A DNA stretch of 63,519 bases from Burkholderiaceae bacterium (GTDB lineage: Bacteria > Pseudomonadota > Gammaproteobacteria > Burkholderiales > Burkholderiaceae_E). How positions within the stretch are numbered: the stretch's first letter is position 1; each line of letters starts with the position of its first letter. The translations under genes and the position numbers were made by a program. The notes beneath the pieces are model-generated. The model was not told the origin of the DNA and searched no databases. It worked only from the letters and a program-made list of their open reading frames with translations. Shown piece by piece: positions 29,773 to 39,602 of this stretch. The stretch covers positions 1-63,519 of the forward strand of contig JAMLIN010000023.1 in the NCBI GenBank assembly GCA_023954135.1, read 5' to 3'.

Positions 29773-31674
29773 TTACAGCGCCGGGCAGCCGACCCCGGTG
29801 CCGAAGGGACCGAGCGGCGACTGGTCTCCCGGCGGGCTGATGTCGGCGCTCTGGATGTCGGCGGCGAGCACCGGCAGCCAGAAGTCGGCAACCGCAGCGC
29901 CTTCGGTGCCGGAGGGCGCATTGATCGAGACCCGCAGGCGGTAGTACACCCAGGCGCCGTAGCCCTGCGGATAGTTGATCGAGATCTTCGCCTCGCCGAA
30001 GGCGTCGGTCACCTTGCCGGTCGAGGTGACCGCCGCGGCAGCGACCTGACCCGGATCCAGCCGGCCGATGGTGCCGATGTTCGGGATCGTGATGTCCTCG
30101 CCGGCATCGAACAGGCCGTTGCGGTTGACGTCCTCGCTGGCGCAAGTGGCTTCGACCTTCTGGGTCCAGCCCGAGCCGCTGCCGCCGGTTTCCCAGAAGC
30201 CGGTGCGGAAACCGAGGGGCTCGAGCTGCACCGTGACCACGGCGTTGCTGACCGGGGCGCCGCTCGAATCGGTGACCAGTGCCGTCCAGGGCATGCGGTA
30301 GGTGGTGGAGTCCGGCTCTTCGATCGTATTGCCGGTGCCGATCACCACCGAGAGTTCCTGGCGGGCGGCGGTGAGTCTCGCCTGGGCAGCAGGCACAGCC
30401 GCGCCGTGTACCACCGCCTGGAGCACCACACCGTCCGGTCCGGTGGTGCTGGCGCCCGGGATGAAGGACGAGGTGGCGGCACCGGCGCTGTCGGTGATCG
30501 CGAAGCCCGGCTCGATCCGGCCGTTGGACGGGTCGGCGACCGAGCTGAAGTTGACCCGCACGTTCTTGACCGGATTGTCGTCGGCATCGCGGACCACCGC
30601 GGTCAGCTGGCTGCTATTGGTACCGGACGGCGACAGGTTGACGCCGACGACCGTCGGGCTTGCCTGCAGGGACAACTTGGCCGGCACGAGCGCGACGAAC
30701 TCGACGGCCCGGGTGGCGGTCGCGTTGCCCGGCTCGGTGGCGATGATCGAGGCGTAGCCGGCAGTGTTCGCACTCACGTTCACCACCGCTTCGCCGTTGC
30801 CGTCGGTGACAGCGCTGGCGGCGCTGAGGGTTCCGCGGGTGGCTGTGAACCCGATCGTCTCGCCGGCAACGGGCGAGCCGTTGGCCCGCAGCCTGACCCG
30901 CATCGGATGGGAAGCACCCACCGAAAGCTCGGCACCATCGGCCGCCGGGCCGACGAACTCGAGCTGGGTGCCGGATACGGCGATCGTCCGGGTCGCACTG
31001 ACGCCGAGTGCGCTGGCGGTCAGGGTATCCGCGCCGCCGACGCCGCCGGTGACGGTGAAACTGGCCTGGCCGAGCGAGTTGGTGACCGTCGGCGAGGTCG
31101 CGATCGTGTTGCCGGCAGCCGAAGCCAGCGTCACCGGCACATTGGGCACCGGATTGCTCGCCGAATCGCGCAGCGCCACCGTATAGACGCTCGGCACGTT
31201 GAACGCGACGGTCTGCGGCCCGTTGATCGTGATCGCACTACCCGCGACCTGGACGTTGCGGGTGCCCTCGATCCCGCTGCCCTGCACGACCGCACGCACG
31301 GTGATCGTCCGGGCTTGCGGATCGGTGGTCGACAGCAGTGCCGTCGCCTTGCCCGAGGCATCGGTACGCCCACTGCTGATCTGCAGGGTGGCGTGGGGGT
31401 CCTGGGTGGTGAAGTCCACCGCCTGGTTGGCTAGCGCCCGGTTGCCCGCATCCTTGACCACCGCGGTGATCGTCGCGACGTCGCTGCCGTCGGAGTCGAG
31501 CTCGTTGGTGTCCGAGATCAGGGTGAGCGACTGCGCCTGGCCGCCACCGAGGTCGCCGCCACCACCGGCGCCCGCGCCCGAACCGCCGCAGGCGGCCAGG
31601 GCGAGGAACATCAGAAGGGCCAGCAGCCAGGCGGCGATCGATCGGGAGCCGAAGCCAGCGGGACTGGTTGTCAT
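29773..31674 (-). CDS. Ig-like-domain lipoprotein
   Basis: This 633-residue protein has a lipoprotein signal (WLLALLMFLALAAC) followed by a glycine-rich linker. Repeated bacterial Ig-like (Big_1, invasin/intimin-like) domains of about 95 residues follow, recognisable by VTDGNGEAVVNVSANTAG, DASGKATALLSTTD and VRDADDNPVKNVRVNF. Near the C-terminus DVNRNGLFDAGED looks like a dockerin/EF-hand calcium loop. Such proteins are surface-exposed adhesins or scaffolds. It sits between pilQ and aroK, which are usually close neighbours, 37 bp after pilQ and ended by its own terminator, so it may be transcribed with the pilus genes. Confidence 0.88.
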   Translation of the reverse strand: MTTSPAGFGSRSIAAWLLALLMFLALAACGGSGAGAGGGGDLGGGQAQSLTLISDTNELDSDGSDVATITAVVKDAGNRALANQAVDFTTQDPHATLQISSGRTDASGKATALLSTTDPQARTITVRAVVQGSGIEGTRNVQVAGSAITINGPQTVAFNVPSVYTVALRDSASNPVPNVPVTLASAAGNTIATSPTVTNSLGQASFTVTGGVGGADTLTASALGVSATRTIAVSGTQLEFVGPAADGAELSVGASHPMRVRLRANGSPVAGETIGFTATRGTLSAASAVTDGNGEAVVNVSANTAGYASIIATEPGNATATRAVEFVALVPAKLSLQASPTVVGVNLSPSGTNSSQLTAVVRDADDNPVKNVRVNFSSVADPSNGRIEPGFAITDSAGAATSSFIPGASTTGPDGVVLQAVVHGAAVPAAQARLTAARQELSVVIGTGNTIEEPDSTTYRMPWTALVTDSSGAPVSNAVVTVQLEPLGFRTGFWETGGSGSGWTQKVEATCASEDVNRNGLFDAGEDITIPNIGTIGRLDPGQVAAAAVTSTGKVTDAFGEAKISINYPQGYGAWVYYRLRVSINAPSGTEGAAVADFWLPVLAADIQSADISPPGDQSPLGPFGTGVGCPAL

Positions 31675-31711
31675 TTTGTCGAGTTCCGTATCTGGGAGGA
31701 GGAGTCGCGCC

Positions 31712-33985
31712 TTAGCGGGCGAGCGCCGTGTCGGTGACCACGCGCGGGGTCAGGAACACGAGCAGCTCGGTCCGGTCGTTGGTGCGGGAGTTGTTCTTGA
31801 AGGCGTTGCCGATGATCGGCAGGTCGCCCAGGAACGGCACCTTGTTGGTCTGGTTGCGCTCGATCTGCTCGTAGATGCCGCCGATCACGACGGTGCCGCC
31901 GTTCTCGACCAGCACCTGGGTCTGCACCCGCCGGGTGTCGATCGCGAAGCCCGCGGAAGTCTGGATCCCGACCGCGTCGCGGTTGACCTCGACCTCGAGG
32001 ATGACGTTGCCTTCCGGGGTGATCTGCGGGGTCACCTCGAGCTTCAGGTTCGCCTTGCGGAAGGTCACCGCGGTCGCGCCGCTGGAGGTCGACTCCTGGT
32101 AGGGCAGCTCGGTACCCTGCTCGATGATCGCCTTGCCCTGATCGGCGGTCAGCACCCGCGGCGACGAAACCACCTTGCCGCGCTGGTCCGCCTCGAGCGC
32201 GGAGACCTCGAGGTTCAGGAAGCGGGTCAGGCTCGAGCCGAACAGGCTGATCGCGAAGCTCGCCGGGGCGGCACCGCCGATCGCGGCCGCCGGCAGGTTG
32301 ACGAAGTTAGTGTTGTCGATCGCGGTGGCCTGACCGATGCCGACCGCGTTCAGGCCGTCGAGGCCCGAGCCCATCTGGGAGGACAGGTCGGCCGCACCGC
32401 TCAGGTTGCCCGATACCGTGGCGTAGCCGCCGGGAACCCGCGAGCCGGCCCCGTAGACCGGCACGTTGAGCGCGGTGGCCGCGCCGGTCACCGGATCGGT
32501 GATCGAGGTGGTCCGGTAGATGGTCGAGCGCAGGTCGTTGTAGCCGAGCTTGACGCCGAGGTTGCGCGAGAAGCGGTCGTCGGCCTCGACGATGCGCGCT
32601 TCGATCAGCACCTGGCGCACCGGGATGTCGATCTGGTTGATCAGCTTGCGCACGTCCTCGAGCCGCGCCGCGATGTCCTGCACGAACAGCTTGTTGGTCC
32701 GCTGGTCGATCACGACGCTGCCGCGCTTGGAGAGCACCCGCTGGTTCTCGCTCGCGAGCAGCTTCTGCAGGTTCTCGGCCTTCTGGTAGTTCAGCTGGAA
32801 GGTCTCGGTGCGCAGCGGCTCGATGTCGGCGATCTGCTGGCGCGCCTCGAGATCGAGCTTCTCCTTGGCGGCGAGCTCCTCCTGGGGCGCGATCAGCAGC
32901 ACGTTGCCGTTCTTGCGCATGTCCAGGCCCTTCGACTGCATGACGATGTCGAGCGCCTGGTCCCAGGGCACGTCCTTCAGCCGCAGGGTGAGCGAACCCT
33001 GGACAGAATCGCTGGTGACGATGTTCAGGTTGGTGAAGTCGGCGATGACCTGCAGCAGGGCCCGGACATCGACGCTCTGGAAGTTGAGCGACAGGCGCTC
33101 GCCGCGGTAGCCGTCACCCGAACCCTGGGTGAGCCGGGTCGGGTCTTCCTTGACCGGCTTGACCTCGAGGACGAACTGGTTGTCGCTCTGGTAGGCGTTG
33201 TGCTCCCACAGGCCGTTCGGCTCGATCACCAGGCGCGAGCCCTCCGGGCGCTGCATCGAGCGCACCACGCGCACTGGGGTGCCGAAGTCGCCGACATCGA
33301 GACGGCGCACCAGGTTGTCCGGCAGCCGAGCGTTCTGGAAGTCGACGATGATCGTCTGGCCCTGCTGGCGGATGTCGACACCGACGTTGCTGTCCGAGAG
33401 CTCGACCAGCACGCGGCCCGCGCCGTCCGCGCCGCGACGGAAATCGATGTCGCGCAGCGCATGGACGACCTTGCCGATCTGGGGCTCCGGCTTGGCGAAG
33501 CTGTACGTGGCGGGCTTCGCGGCGGTGGCGGCCGCCGTCGGCACCGGCTCGAGGGTGACCAGCACGTCGCGGCCCTCGATCTCGGTCTTGTAGCCCACCT
33601 GCCGCTTGAGGCTCAGCACCAGCCGCGAGCGGTTGGCGGCGGTGACGATGTTCACCTTGCGCACGTCGCCCTGGCTCAGCTCGTAGCTGCTGCGCCCGGA
33701 ATCGTTGGCGGTGTCGGCGAAGTCGAGCGCGATCCGCGGCGGATTGGCGATCGTGAAACCGGCCGGCGGATTGGCCGGCGGCTTCGACATCGTGATCCGC
33801 AGGTAGGTCGCATCCCCTTGTCGGGTGCTCGTGATCGACTCGATCGCGTTGGATTCGGCGCGCGCCACCTGCGGCACGACCGTGGCAATCGTCGCGACGA
33901 CAGCCGCCGCACCGACGCTCGCGAACATCCCCCGGCAAACCGCGGCGAACCCGACGCGGCGCCATGCCCCCGGCATCACTTTCAT
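31712..33985 (-). CDS. pilQ: Type IV pilus secretin PilQ
   Basis: PilQ forms the outer-membrane pore through which the type IV pilus passes. The 757-residue product has a signal peptide ending at about VARA-ESN, two AMIN-like peptidoglycan-binding domains in the first 330 residues (IALDFADTAND, DFQNARLPDNL), a short secretin N-terminal domain (LSLNFQSVDVRALLQVIADF), an N1 domain, and the secretin core with VPFLGDLPIIGNAFKNN and ELLVFLTPRVV. The start overlaps the pilP stop by four bases, closing the pilMNOPQ operon. Confidence 0.96.
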   Translation of the reverse strand: MKVMPGAWRRVGFAAVCRGMFASVGAAAVVATIATVVPQVARAESNAIESITSTRQGDATYLRITMSKPPANPPAGFTIANPPRIALDFADTANDSGRSSYELSQGDVRKVNIVTAANRSRLVLSLKRQVGYKTEIEGRDVLVTLEPVPTAAATAAKPATYSFAKPEPQIGKVVHALRDIDFRRGADGAGRVLVELSDSNVGVDIRQQGQTIIVDFQNARLPDNLVRRLDVGDFGTPVRVVRSMQRPEGSRLVIEPNGLWEHNAYQSDNQFVLEVKPVKEDPTRLTQGSGDGYRGERLSLNFQSVDVRALLQVIADFTNLNIVTSDSVQGSLTLRLKDVPWDQALDIVMQSKGLDMRKNGNVLLIAPQEELAAKEKLDLEARQQIADIEPLRTETFQLNYQKAENLQKLLASENQRVLSKRGSVVIDQRTNKLFVQDIAARLEDVRKLINQIDIPVRQVLIEARIVEADDRFSRNLGVKLGYNDLRSTIYRTTSITDPVTGAATALNVPVYGAGSRVPGGYATVSGNLSGAADLSSQMGSGLDGLNAVGIGQATAIDNTNFVNLPAAAIGGAAPASFAISLFGSSLTRFLNLEVSALEADQRGKVVSSPRVLTADQGKAIIEQGTELPYQESTSSGATAVTFRKANLKLEVTPQITPEGNVILEVEVNRDAVGIQTSAGFAIDTRRVQTQVLVENGGTVVIGGIYEQIERNQTNKVPFLGDLPIIGNAFKNNSRTNDRTELLVFLTPRVVTDTALAR

Positions 33986-34521
33986 TGTTGAGTCTCCTGA
34001 AGCCGGAGCGACGATTCCCGCCTCGTCCAATCGCCGGCTGCGTCCAGCACCAGTTCGGTCAGTACGACCTCGTTTTCCTTGATACTCGTGATTCGACCAT
34101 GATTCTGTCCGGCATGATTGCCGACCGTCGCCTGGTAGACCACGTTGTCGACCTGCAGCAAGGCGGAGTTCGTGCGCGCATTGCGGATATGGCCGACCAT
34201 CCGGATCTGCTCGAGCGGGAAGCTCTCGAGAAGCTCGCGTGCCCGCTTCATGTCGGGCGCCAGCCCGCTGCGGGGCGACTCCATCAGCCGCTCGAAGGCG
34301 GCGGCGAGCTTCTTGCGCGAGAACGGATCGATCTCCTCCTCGGCCGCGTAGCGAAACGGCGGGAAATGCTTGGGCTCGGGAACCGTGGTGCGGATCGGCT
34401 GCGTCGTGTTGCGCACCTCCTGCATCCAGGTGACCAGCTCGCCGTGGTCCTCGGCGCAGCCGCCGAGCGCGGTGACCGCAACGAGCACCGCCGCCAGCCG
34501 CATGATCGAATGCTTGCTCAC
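33982..34521 (-). CDS. pilP: Type IV pilus lipoprotein PilP
   Basis: PilP is the inner-membrane lipoprotein that links PilNO to the secretin. The 179-residue product has a lipobox (AVTALGGCAED), a flexible segment with KHFPPFRY, and the beta-rich C-terminal domain with DPFSRKKL, GHIRNARTNSALLQVDNVVYQATVGNHAGQN-like strands and ITSIKENEVVLTELV. The GTG at 34521 overlaps the pilO stop (GTGA); an ATG six codons on is an alternative. Confidence 0.94.
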   Translation of the reverse strand: MSKHSIMRLAAVLVAVTALGGCAEDHGELVTWMQEVRNTTQPIRTTVPEPKHFPPFRYAAEEEIDPFSRKKLAAAFERLMESPRSGLAPDMKRARELLESFPLEQIRMVGHIRNARTNSALLQVDNVVYQATVGNHAGQNHGRITSIKENEVVLTELVLDAAGDWTRRESSLRLQETQQ

Positions 34522-35198
34522 TTCCGGCCCCCCGCCTTCGCCTGAGCCGCCGCGGCCGCCTGGCGCCGCTGTTCGGCAATCTCTTCCTGGTCGAGATACC
34601 GGTAGGTCTTGGCGACGGCCTGCATCGCCAGCCGGCCGGTCTTCTCGTTCTCCTCGATCTTCATGTTCTCGAGCGTGACGATCCGGGCGAGATTCGAGAT
34701 GTCGCTCGTGAAGGCGCCCAGGTCGTGGTAGTTGCCTGCGAGCCGGATGTCGATCGGCAGCTCCGCGTAGTACTCCTTGACCAGCACCTGGCCGGGCTTG
34801 AAGAGCTCGAACTGCAGGCCGCGCCCGACGCCCGCCTGGTTGATGTCCGAGAGCAGCGCGTCCATCTCGGCCTTGCTCGGCAACTGCTTCTCGAGCTGGC
34901 CGACGTACTGGGCGACCTGCTCCTTCTGCTTGCGCAGGACTTCGAGGTTGACCGCCTGGCGCATCTTGTCGCGGTACTGGTCCTTCAGCTGGACTTCCCG
35001 GGCACGGCCGGCGTCGAGCTCCTCGACCAGGCCCTGCCAGTAGAAGAAGTAGGCGAAGACGACGATCAGCGTGAAGATGCCGGCGAGCAGGAGCGACTTC
35101 GGCAGGCTCGGCCACAGGCCGGGATGCCGGCCGTTGAGCCCGACGAACTGCTCCTTGATGCCATCGAAGTCGATGTCGATCTTGGTCTTGAGCGCCAT
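34518..35198 (-). CDS. pilO: Type IV pilus inner-membrane protein PilO
   Basis: PilO pairs with PilN to form the inner-membrane alignment complex of the pilus. The 226-residue product has one N-terminal helix (SLLLAGIFTLIVVFAYFFYW), a coiled-coil stretch (AREVQLKDQYRDKMRQAVNLE) and the ferredoxin-like C-terminal domain with LPIDIRLAGNYHDLGAF, a PilO hallmark. The gene starts one base after pilN ends, and its stop overlaps pilP. Confidence 0.95.
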   Translation of the reverse strand: MALKTKIDIDFDGIKEQFVGLNGRHPGLWPSLPKSLLLAGIFTLIVVFAYFFYWQGLVEELDAGRAREVQLKDQYRDKMRQAVNLEVLRKQKEQVAQYVGQLEKQLPSKAEMDALLSDINQAGVGRGLQFELFKPGQVLVKEYYAELPIDIRLAGNYHDLGAFTSDISNLARIVTLENMKIEENEKTGRLAMQAVAKTYRYLDQEEIAEQRRQAAAAAQAKAGGRK

Positions 35199-35199
35199 G

Positions 35200-35853
35200 T
35201 CAGTTCCTCGCCACCTGGGCGGCCGGTGTCGCTCCGCCGCCGGCCACCGTGGCCGGCGCGCCTCCCTTGTCCGGATCGGTGAGCGAGCGCACGACGGCAT
35301 TGAGCGAGAACTCGTAGATCCGGCGCTGCTCCGCGTCCTTGCCGCTGCCGGCCCTGGGCTTGAGGTCCACCGCCTTGATCTCGGTGAGCTCGGGCTTCTC
35401 CAGCCATTCGGTGCGTCCGGCCAGGTTGCGCAGCAGCTCGGCGACCCGCTCGTTCGTCTGGGCGTAGCCGACCATCGCCAGCCTGCGCTCGGTCTGGCTG
35501 ACCGATTTCAGGTAGATGCCTTCGGGCGTGTTGTGCACCAGCTCGTCGAGCAGATGCACCGGGATCGTCCGGTTGCTCTGCAGTTCCTCGACCGCCTGCT
35601 GGCGCGCCTTGAGCGCGTCGATCTCGGCGCGCAGCGTCGCGATCTCGCGGATCTGCTCGTCGAGCTTGGCGTTCTCGGCGGCGATGAACTGGTTGCGCCG
35701 GTCCTGCGCGTCGATCTGCGAGTTGATCCCGAAGCCGACGGCCATGGCCACCGCCGCGCCGGCCATGGCGACCATCGCGCCGAGGGCGACGAAGTCGCGC
35801 TTGCGCCGCTCGCGGCGCGCCTCGCGATGAGGAAGCAGGTTGATACGGATCAT
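35200..35853 (-). CDS. pilN: Type IV pilus inner-membrane protein PilN
   Basis: PilN binds PilM through its short cytoplasmic N-terminus, here MIRINLLPHREARR, the conserved INLLPHR motif. One helix (AMVAMAGAAVAMAVGFGI) and a coiled coil follow, then a ferredoxin-like domain with TPEGIYLKSVSQTERRL. The 217-residue length is normal. The start overlaps the pilM stop by four bases. Confidence 0.95.
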   Translation of the reverse strand: MIRINLLPHREARRERRKRDFVALGAMVAMAGAAVAMAVGFGINSQIDAQDRRNQFIAAENAKLDEQIREIATLRAEIDALKARQQAVEELQSNRTIPVHLLDELVHNTPEGIYLKSVSQTERRLAMVGYAQTNERVAELLRNLAGRTEWLEKPELTEIKAVDLKPRAGSGKDAEQRRIYEFSLNAVVRSLTDPDKGGAPATVAGGGATPAAQVARN

Positions 35854-36932
35854 GGGTCGAACCGCCGCATGGCAAGGCCGGTCGCGACCAGCAGGGCCGG
35901 CGCATCGCTGCGCAGCTGCCGTTCGCGGAGGTTGCCGGCGATCTCCATCCCCTGGAACGGGCTGAAGAGCTCGGTCGGCACCTGGGTGCGCTCGGCGACC
36001 GCCTCGGCAAGCCCCGGCACCACCGATGAACCACCGGCAAGGAAGATCTGGTCGACGCGGGTGTACGGCGTCGAGGTGAAGAAGAACTGCAGGGCCCGGC
36101 CGATGTCGGTCGCGCCCTGGCCGACGAAGGGCCGCAGCAGCTCCTCCTCGTAGCCGTCGGGGAGCTCGCCGGCGCGCTTCTTCGATTCGGCCTCCTCCGG
36201 GCCGAGCCCGTAGAGGCGCATGATGTCCTGGGTGAGCTGGTTGCCGCCGAAGGACTGCTCTCGCTCGAAGATCGTCTGGCCGTTGAGCACGATCGTGAGG
36301 TAGGTCGAGCTCTGCCCGACCATCGCCACCGCGATGATCTGGCCCTGGCCGTTGTTGGGCAGGAAGGAGTTGACGTAGTCGACCGAGGCGCGGATCGCGT
36401 AGGGCTCGACGTCGATCACCACCGGCTTGACGCCCGCCATCTCGGCGACCGCCACACAGTCCTCGACCTTCTCCTTGCGCGACGCGGCCAGCAGGACATC
36501 GACCTCTTCCTCGGAGTTCGCCGAAGGCCCGATGATCTGGAAGTCGATGTTGACCTCGTCGATCGGGAACGGGATGTACTGGCTTGCCTCGGACTCGACC
36601 TGGAACTCGTAGTCCTCTTCGCGCAGGCCGGCCGGCAGCATGATCTTCTTGGTGATCACCGCCGACGAGGGCAGCGCCATGGCGACCTCGCGGGCCTTGG
36701 ACTTCGCGCGACGCAACGCCTTCGACAGCGCGTCGGCCACGGCCTCCGGCTTCTCGATGGTGCCGTCGACGATTGCCCCTCGCTCGACCGGCTCGATCGC
36801 ATAGCGCTCGAGCTTCATGGCGGTCTTCGCGCCGGTTCCGAGCTCAACCACCTTCACGCTCGAGGCGCTCAGGTCGACCCCGACCAGTGGCGGGATCGAG
36901 CGTCGGAAAAAACTGGGTAGCATCAGTGCCAT
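35850..36932 (-). CDS. pilM: Type IV pilus assembly ATPase-fold protein PilM
   Basis: PilM is an actin-like cytoplasmic protein that docks on PilN. The 360-residue product has the phosphate-binding loop VGVDLSASSVKVVEL near the start, ALPSSAVITKKIMLPAGL, VDIDVEPYAIRAS-like segments, and the adenine-side FLAGGSSVVPGLAEAVAE. It is the first gene of the pilMNOPQ operon and is divergent from ponA, as in many proteobacteria. Confidence 0.95.
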   Translation of the reverse strand: MALMLPSFFRRSIPPLVGVDLSASSVKVVELGTGAKTAMKLERYAIEPVERGAIVDGTIEKPEAVADALSKALRRAKSKAREVAMALPSSAVITKKIMLPAGLREEDYEFQVESEASQYIPFPIDEVNIDFQIIGPSANSEEEVDVLLAASRKEKVEDCVAVAEMAGVKPVVIDVEPYAIRASVDYVNSFLPNNGQGQIIAVAMVGQSSTYLTIVLNGQTIFEREQSFGGNQLTQDIMRLYGLGPEEAESKKRAGELPDGYEEELLRPFVGQGATDIGRALQFFFTSTPYTRVDQIFLAGGSSVVPGLAEAVAERTQVPTELFSPFQGMEIAGNLRERQLRSDAPALLVATGLAMRRFDP

Positions 36933-36997
36933 TCAGCCCCTGCTTCAGTACGGAATCCGGGGTCGCCGGACGCGATTTGAGAAGCAAATACTGTTAA

Positions 36998-37027
36998 AAT
37001 ATAGTGATTTACAGCACATTCTTACAA
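36998..37027 (-). promoter_or_regulatory. Likely pilMNOPQ promoter
   Basis: On the minus strand TTGTAA (37022-37027) and TATATT (36998-37003) are 18 bp apart within an AT-rich patch (about 36970-37065) that stands out in this GC-rich region. The start would be near 36990, some 58 nt before pilM. Confidence 0.65.
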
Positions 37028-37151
37028 TTAGCTTTAAATGCTAGCAACCAGTTCCCTTGACATGCAAGCATTTCGGCGTTCAAGAACCGGGCGCTGTGGA
37101 TCACTTGTCGCGAGCCTACGACCAAGCGCGGCCCCGGCGTCGGTCGGCCCG

Positions 37152-37157
37152 TATAAT
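37152..37157 (+). promoter_or_regulatory. Possible ponA -10 hexamer
   Basis: A perfect TATAAT lies 53 bp before the ponA start. No convincing -35 is seen at 16-18 bp upstream, so it is listed with caution. An inverted repeat, AAATGCT and AGCATTT, lies further upstream near 37035-37073. Confidence 0.4.
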
Positions 37158-37210
37158 CGGTGGCATCCGTCCGACAGACGTATCGACGGCTGTCAGGAAC
37201 CCGAAGCGAA

Positions 37211-39568
37211 ATGCCCTTGATGCGCTCTGCGCGCAACACCGCGAGAACCCAGCGCGGCTTCAGCGTCGCGCGACTTCTCGCCGTCCTGGTCGCGATCCCG
37301 ATCACCGCCCTGATCAGCGGTGCGCTGCTCGCCGCCCTCGCGGTGCTCCTCACCAACGACCGGCTGCCGCAGCTCGACGCCCTGCTCGACTACCGGCCGC
37401 AGATCCCGATGCGGGTCTATTCGGCCGACGGCAAGCTGATCGGCGAGTTCGGCGAGGAGCGCCGCACCTTCGTGCGCATCGAGGACGTGCCCGCGGTCAT
37501 GAAGAACGCGGTCCTGGCGGCCGAGGACGCGCGCTTCTTCGAGCACGGCGGCGTCGATCCCGTGGGCGTCGCGCGCGCCCTGCTGGCCAACCTGTCGGCC
37601 GGCGGCATCACCCAGGGATCCAGCACCCTGACGATGCAGCTCGCCCGCGAGTTCTTCCTGTCCCCGGAACGCACCTACACCCGCAAGATCACCGAGGCGC
37701 TGCTCGCCCTGCGCATCGAGGACACGCTGACCAAGAACGAGATCCTCGAGCTTTACCTCAACCAGATATTCCTCGGTAAACGGGCCTATGGCTTCGCAGC
37801 GGCGGCCCGGACCTATTTCGACAAGACCCTCGACGAGCTCAACCCCGCCGAGGCCGCGATGCTCGCCGGCCTGCCGAAGGCACCGTCTCGCTACAACCCC
37901 TTCGTCAATCCGCAGCGGGCCACCGAGCGCCAGCGCTACATCCTGCGGCGCATGCGGGAGAACAACTTCCTGACCGAGGAGCAGTACCGGGACGCGCTCG
38001 ACACCCCGCTCAAGTACGCGACCGAGCGCAGCGGCGGTCCGGACGACGACAACGGGCTCGCTCCCTATGTCGCCGAGCTCGCCCGCCAGCTCACCCAGGC
38101 GATGTTCGAGGGCGACGCCTATACCGCCGGGCTGCGGGTCTACACCACGATCGACACCCGCGACCAGATGGCCGCGCGCGAAGCCCTGCGCAAGGGAGTC
38201 ATCGACTACGACACCAAGCACGGCTACCGGGGCCCGGAATCCTACGTCAGGCTGCCCGCCGACCCCGAGGGCACGCGGGCCGCGATCGAGGCGGCGGTCG
38301 AGGAGGCCGGACGCATCAACGAGTTCCACCCCGCCGTCGTGACCGCCGCATCGGAAAAATCGGTGACGGTCAGCCGCGGCGACGGCTCCCCCCCGATCGA
38401 GATCACCGGCAAGGGCCTCGCCTTCGTCAAGCGCGCCCTCGGCGCCAAGGCGCCGGCGGCCACCCGTCTGCAGCCGGGTGCGCTGGTGCGCATCGTCGAG
38501 GAACGGGACGGCTGGCGGATCTCGCAGCTGCCGCAGGTCCAGGCGGCCTTCGTCGCGGTCAACACCGCCGACGGCTCGGTACGCGCCCTGGTGGGGGGCT
38601 ACGACTTCGAGCGCAACAAGTTCAATCGCGTCACCCAGGCCTGGCGTCAGCCCGGCTCGTCGTTCAAGCCCTTCATCTACTCGGCCGCCCTCGAGAAGGG
38701 CTTCATGGTCAGCACGATCGTCAACGACGCCCCCTTCTCGATCGACCCCGCCCTTACCGGCGGCGACCTGTGGGAGCCCAAGAACTACGACGGCAAGTTC
38801 GAAGGGCCGATGACGATGGCCGAGGGCCTGGCGCGCTCCAAGAACATGGTCTCGATCCGGATCCTGCAGCAGATCGGCCCCGACTATGCGCAGGACTACG
38901 TCAGCCGCTTCGGCTTCGAGGCGACGCGCCATCCCGCCTACCTGACGATGGCGCTGGGCGCCGGGGCGGTCACCCCCTGGCAGATGGCCGGCGGCTTCTC
39001 GACCTTCGCCAACGGCGGCTATCGGGTCGAGCCGTACATCGTCTCGAAGATCACCAATTCGGCCGGAGAGGTTCTTGCGGCTGCCCGCCCCCGCCAGGCC
39101 GGCGACCCCCATAACCGGACGATCGATCCGCGCAACGCCTTCATCATGGACAGCATGCTGCGCGACGTGGTCCGCTACGGAACCGCGACACGCGCCCGGA
39201 CCGCGCTCAAGCGCAACGACCTTGCCGGCAAGACCGGCACCACGAACGATTCCCACGACGCCTGGTTCGCCGGCTATCAGCACGACATCGCCGCGGTCGC
39301 CTGGGTGGGCTTCGACCAGCCGCGCAAGCTGGGCAATCGCGAGACCGGCGGCGGCCTCGCCCTGCCGATCTGGGTCGACTACATGCGGACCGCCCTGACC
39401 GACAAGCCGCAGGTCGACCCGGAGCCGCCCGGCGGCATCGTCCAGATCGGTGCCGACTGGTACTACAGCGAGACTCGTCCCGGCCAGGGCATCGCGACCG
39501 TCGGCCTCATGGAAGGCGGCGTGGCCTCCGGCGAGAACGCCGACCAGATCCGCGACCAGCTCTTCTGA
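37211..39568 (+). CDS. ponA: Penicillin-binding protein 1A
   Basis: This bifunctional peptidoglycan synthase has 785 residues. An N-terminal anchor (RLLAVLVAIPITALISGALLAAL) is followed by the glycosyltransferase domain with EDARFFEHGGVD and QGSSTLTMQLARE. An OB-like insert follows, then the transpeptidase with active-site SSFK in RQPGSSFKPF (about residue 483), SKN in LARSKNMVS, and KTGTT near residue 675. The ATG at 37211 is used because the family starts just before the basic N-terminus; an ATG at 37220 would remove three residues. It is divergent from the pilus operon. Confidence 0.96.
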   Translation: MPLMRSARNTARTQRGFSVARLLAVLVAIPITALISGALLAALAVLLTNDRLPQLDALLDYRPQIPMRVYSADGKLIGEFGEERRTFVRIEDVPAVMKNAVLAAEDARFFEHGGVDPVGVARALLANLSAGGITQGSSTLTMQLAREFFLSPERTYTRKITEALLALRIEDTLTKNEILELYLNQIFLGKRAYGFAAAARTYFDKTLDELNPAEAAMLAGLPKAPSRYNPFVNPQRATERQRYILRRMRENNFLTEEQYRDALDTPLKYATERSGGPDDDNGLAPYVAELARQLTQAMFEGDAYTAGLRVYTTIDTRDQMAAREALRKGVIDYDTKHGYRGPESYVRLPADPEGTRAAIEAAVEEAGRINEFHPAVVTAASEKSVTVSRGDGSPPIEITGKGLAFVKRALGAKAPAATRLQPGALVRIVEERDGWRISQLPQVQAAFVAVNTADGSVRALVGGYDFERNKFNRVTQAWRQPGSSFKPFIYSAALEKGFMVSTIVNDAPFSIDPALTGGDLWEPKNYDGKFEGPMTMAEGLARSKNMVSIRILQQIGPDYAQDYVSRFGFEATRHPAYLTMALGAGAVTPWQMAGGFSTFANGGYRVEPYIVSKITNSAGEVLAAARPRQAGDPHNRTIDPRNAFIMDSMLRDVVRYGTATRARTALKRNDLAGKTGTTNDSHDAWFAGYQHDIAAVAWVGFDQPRKLGNRETGGGLALPIWVDYMRTALTDKPQVDPEPPGGIVQIGADWYYSETRPGQGIATVGLMEGGVASGENADQIRDQLF

Positions 39569-39602
39569 ACGAAGCCCGTGAACGCCGCCGCCAGGGCCCG
39601 TC

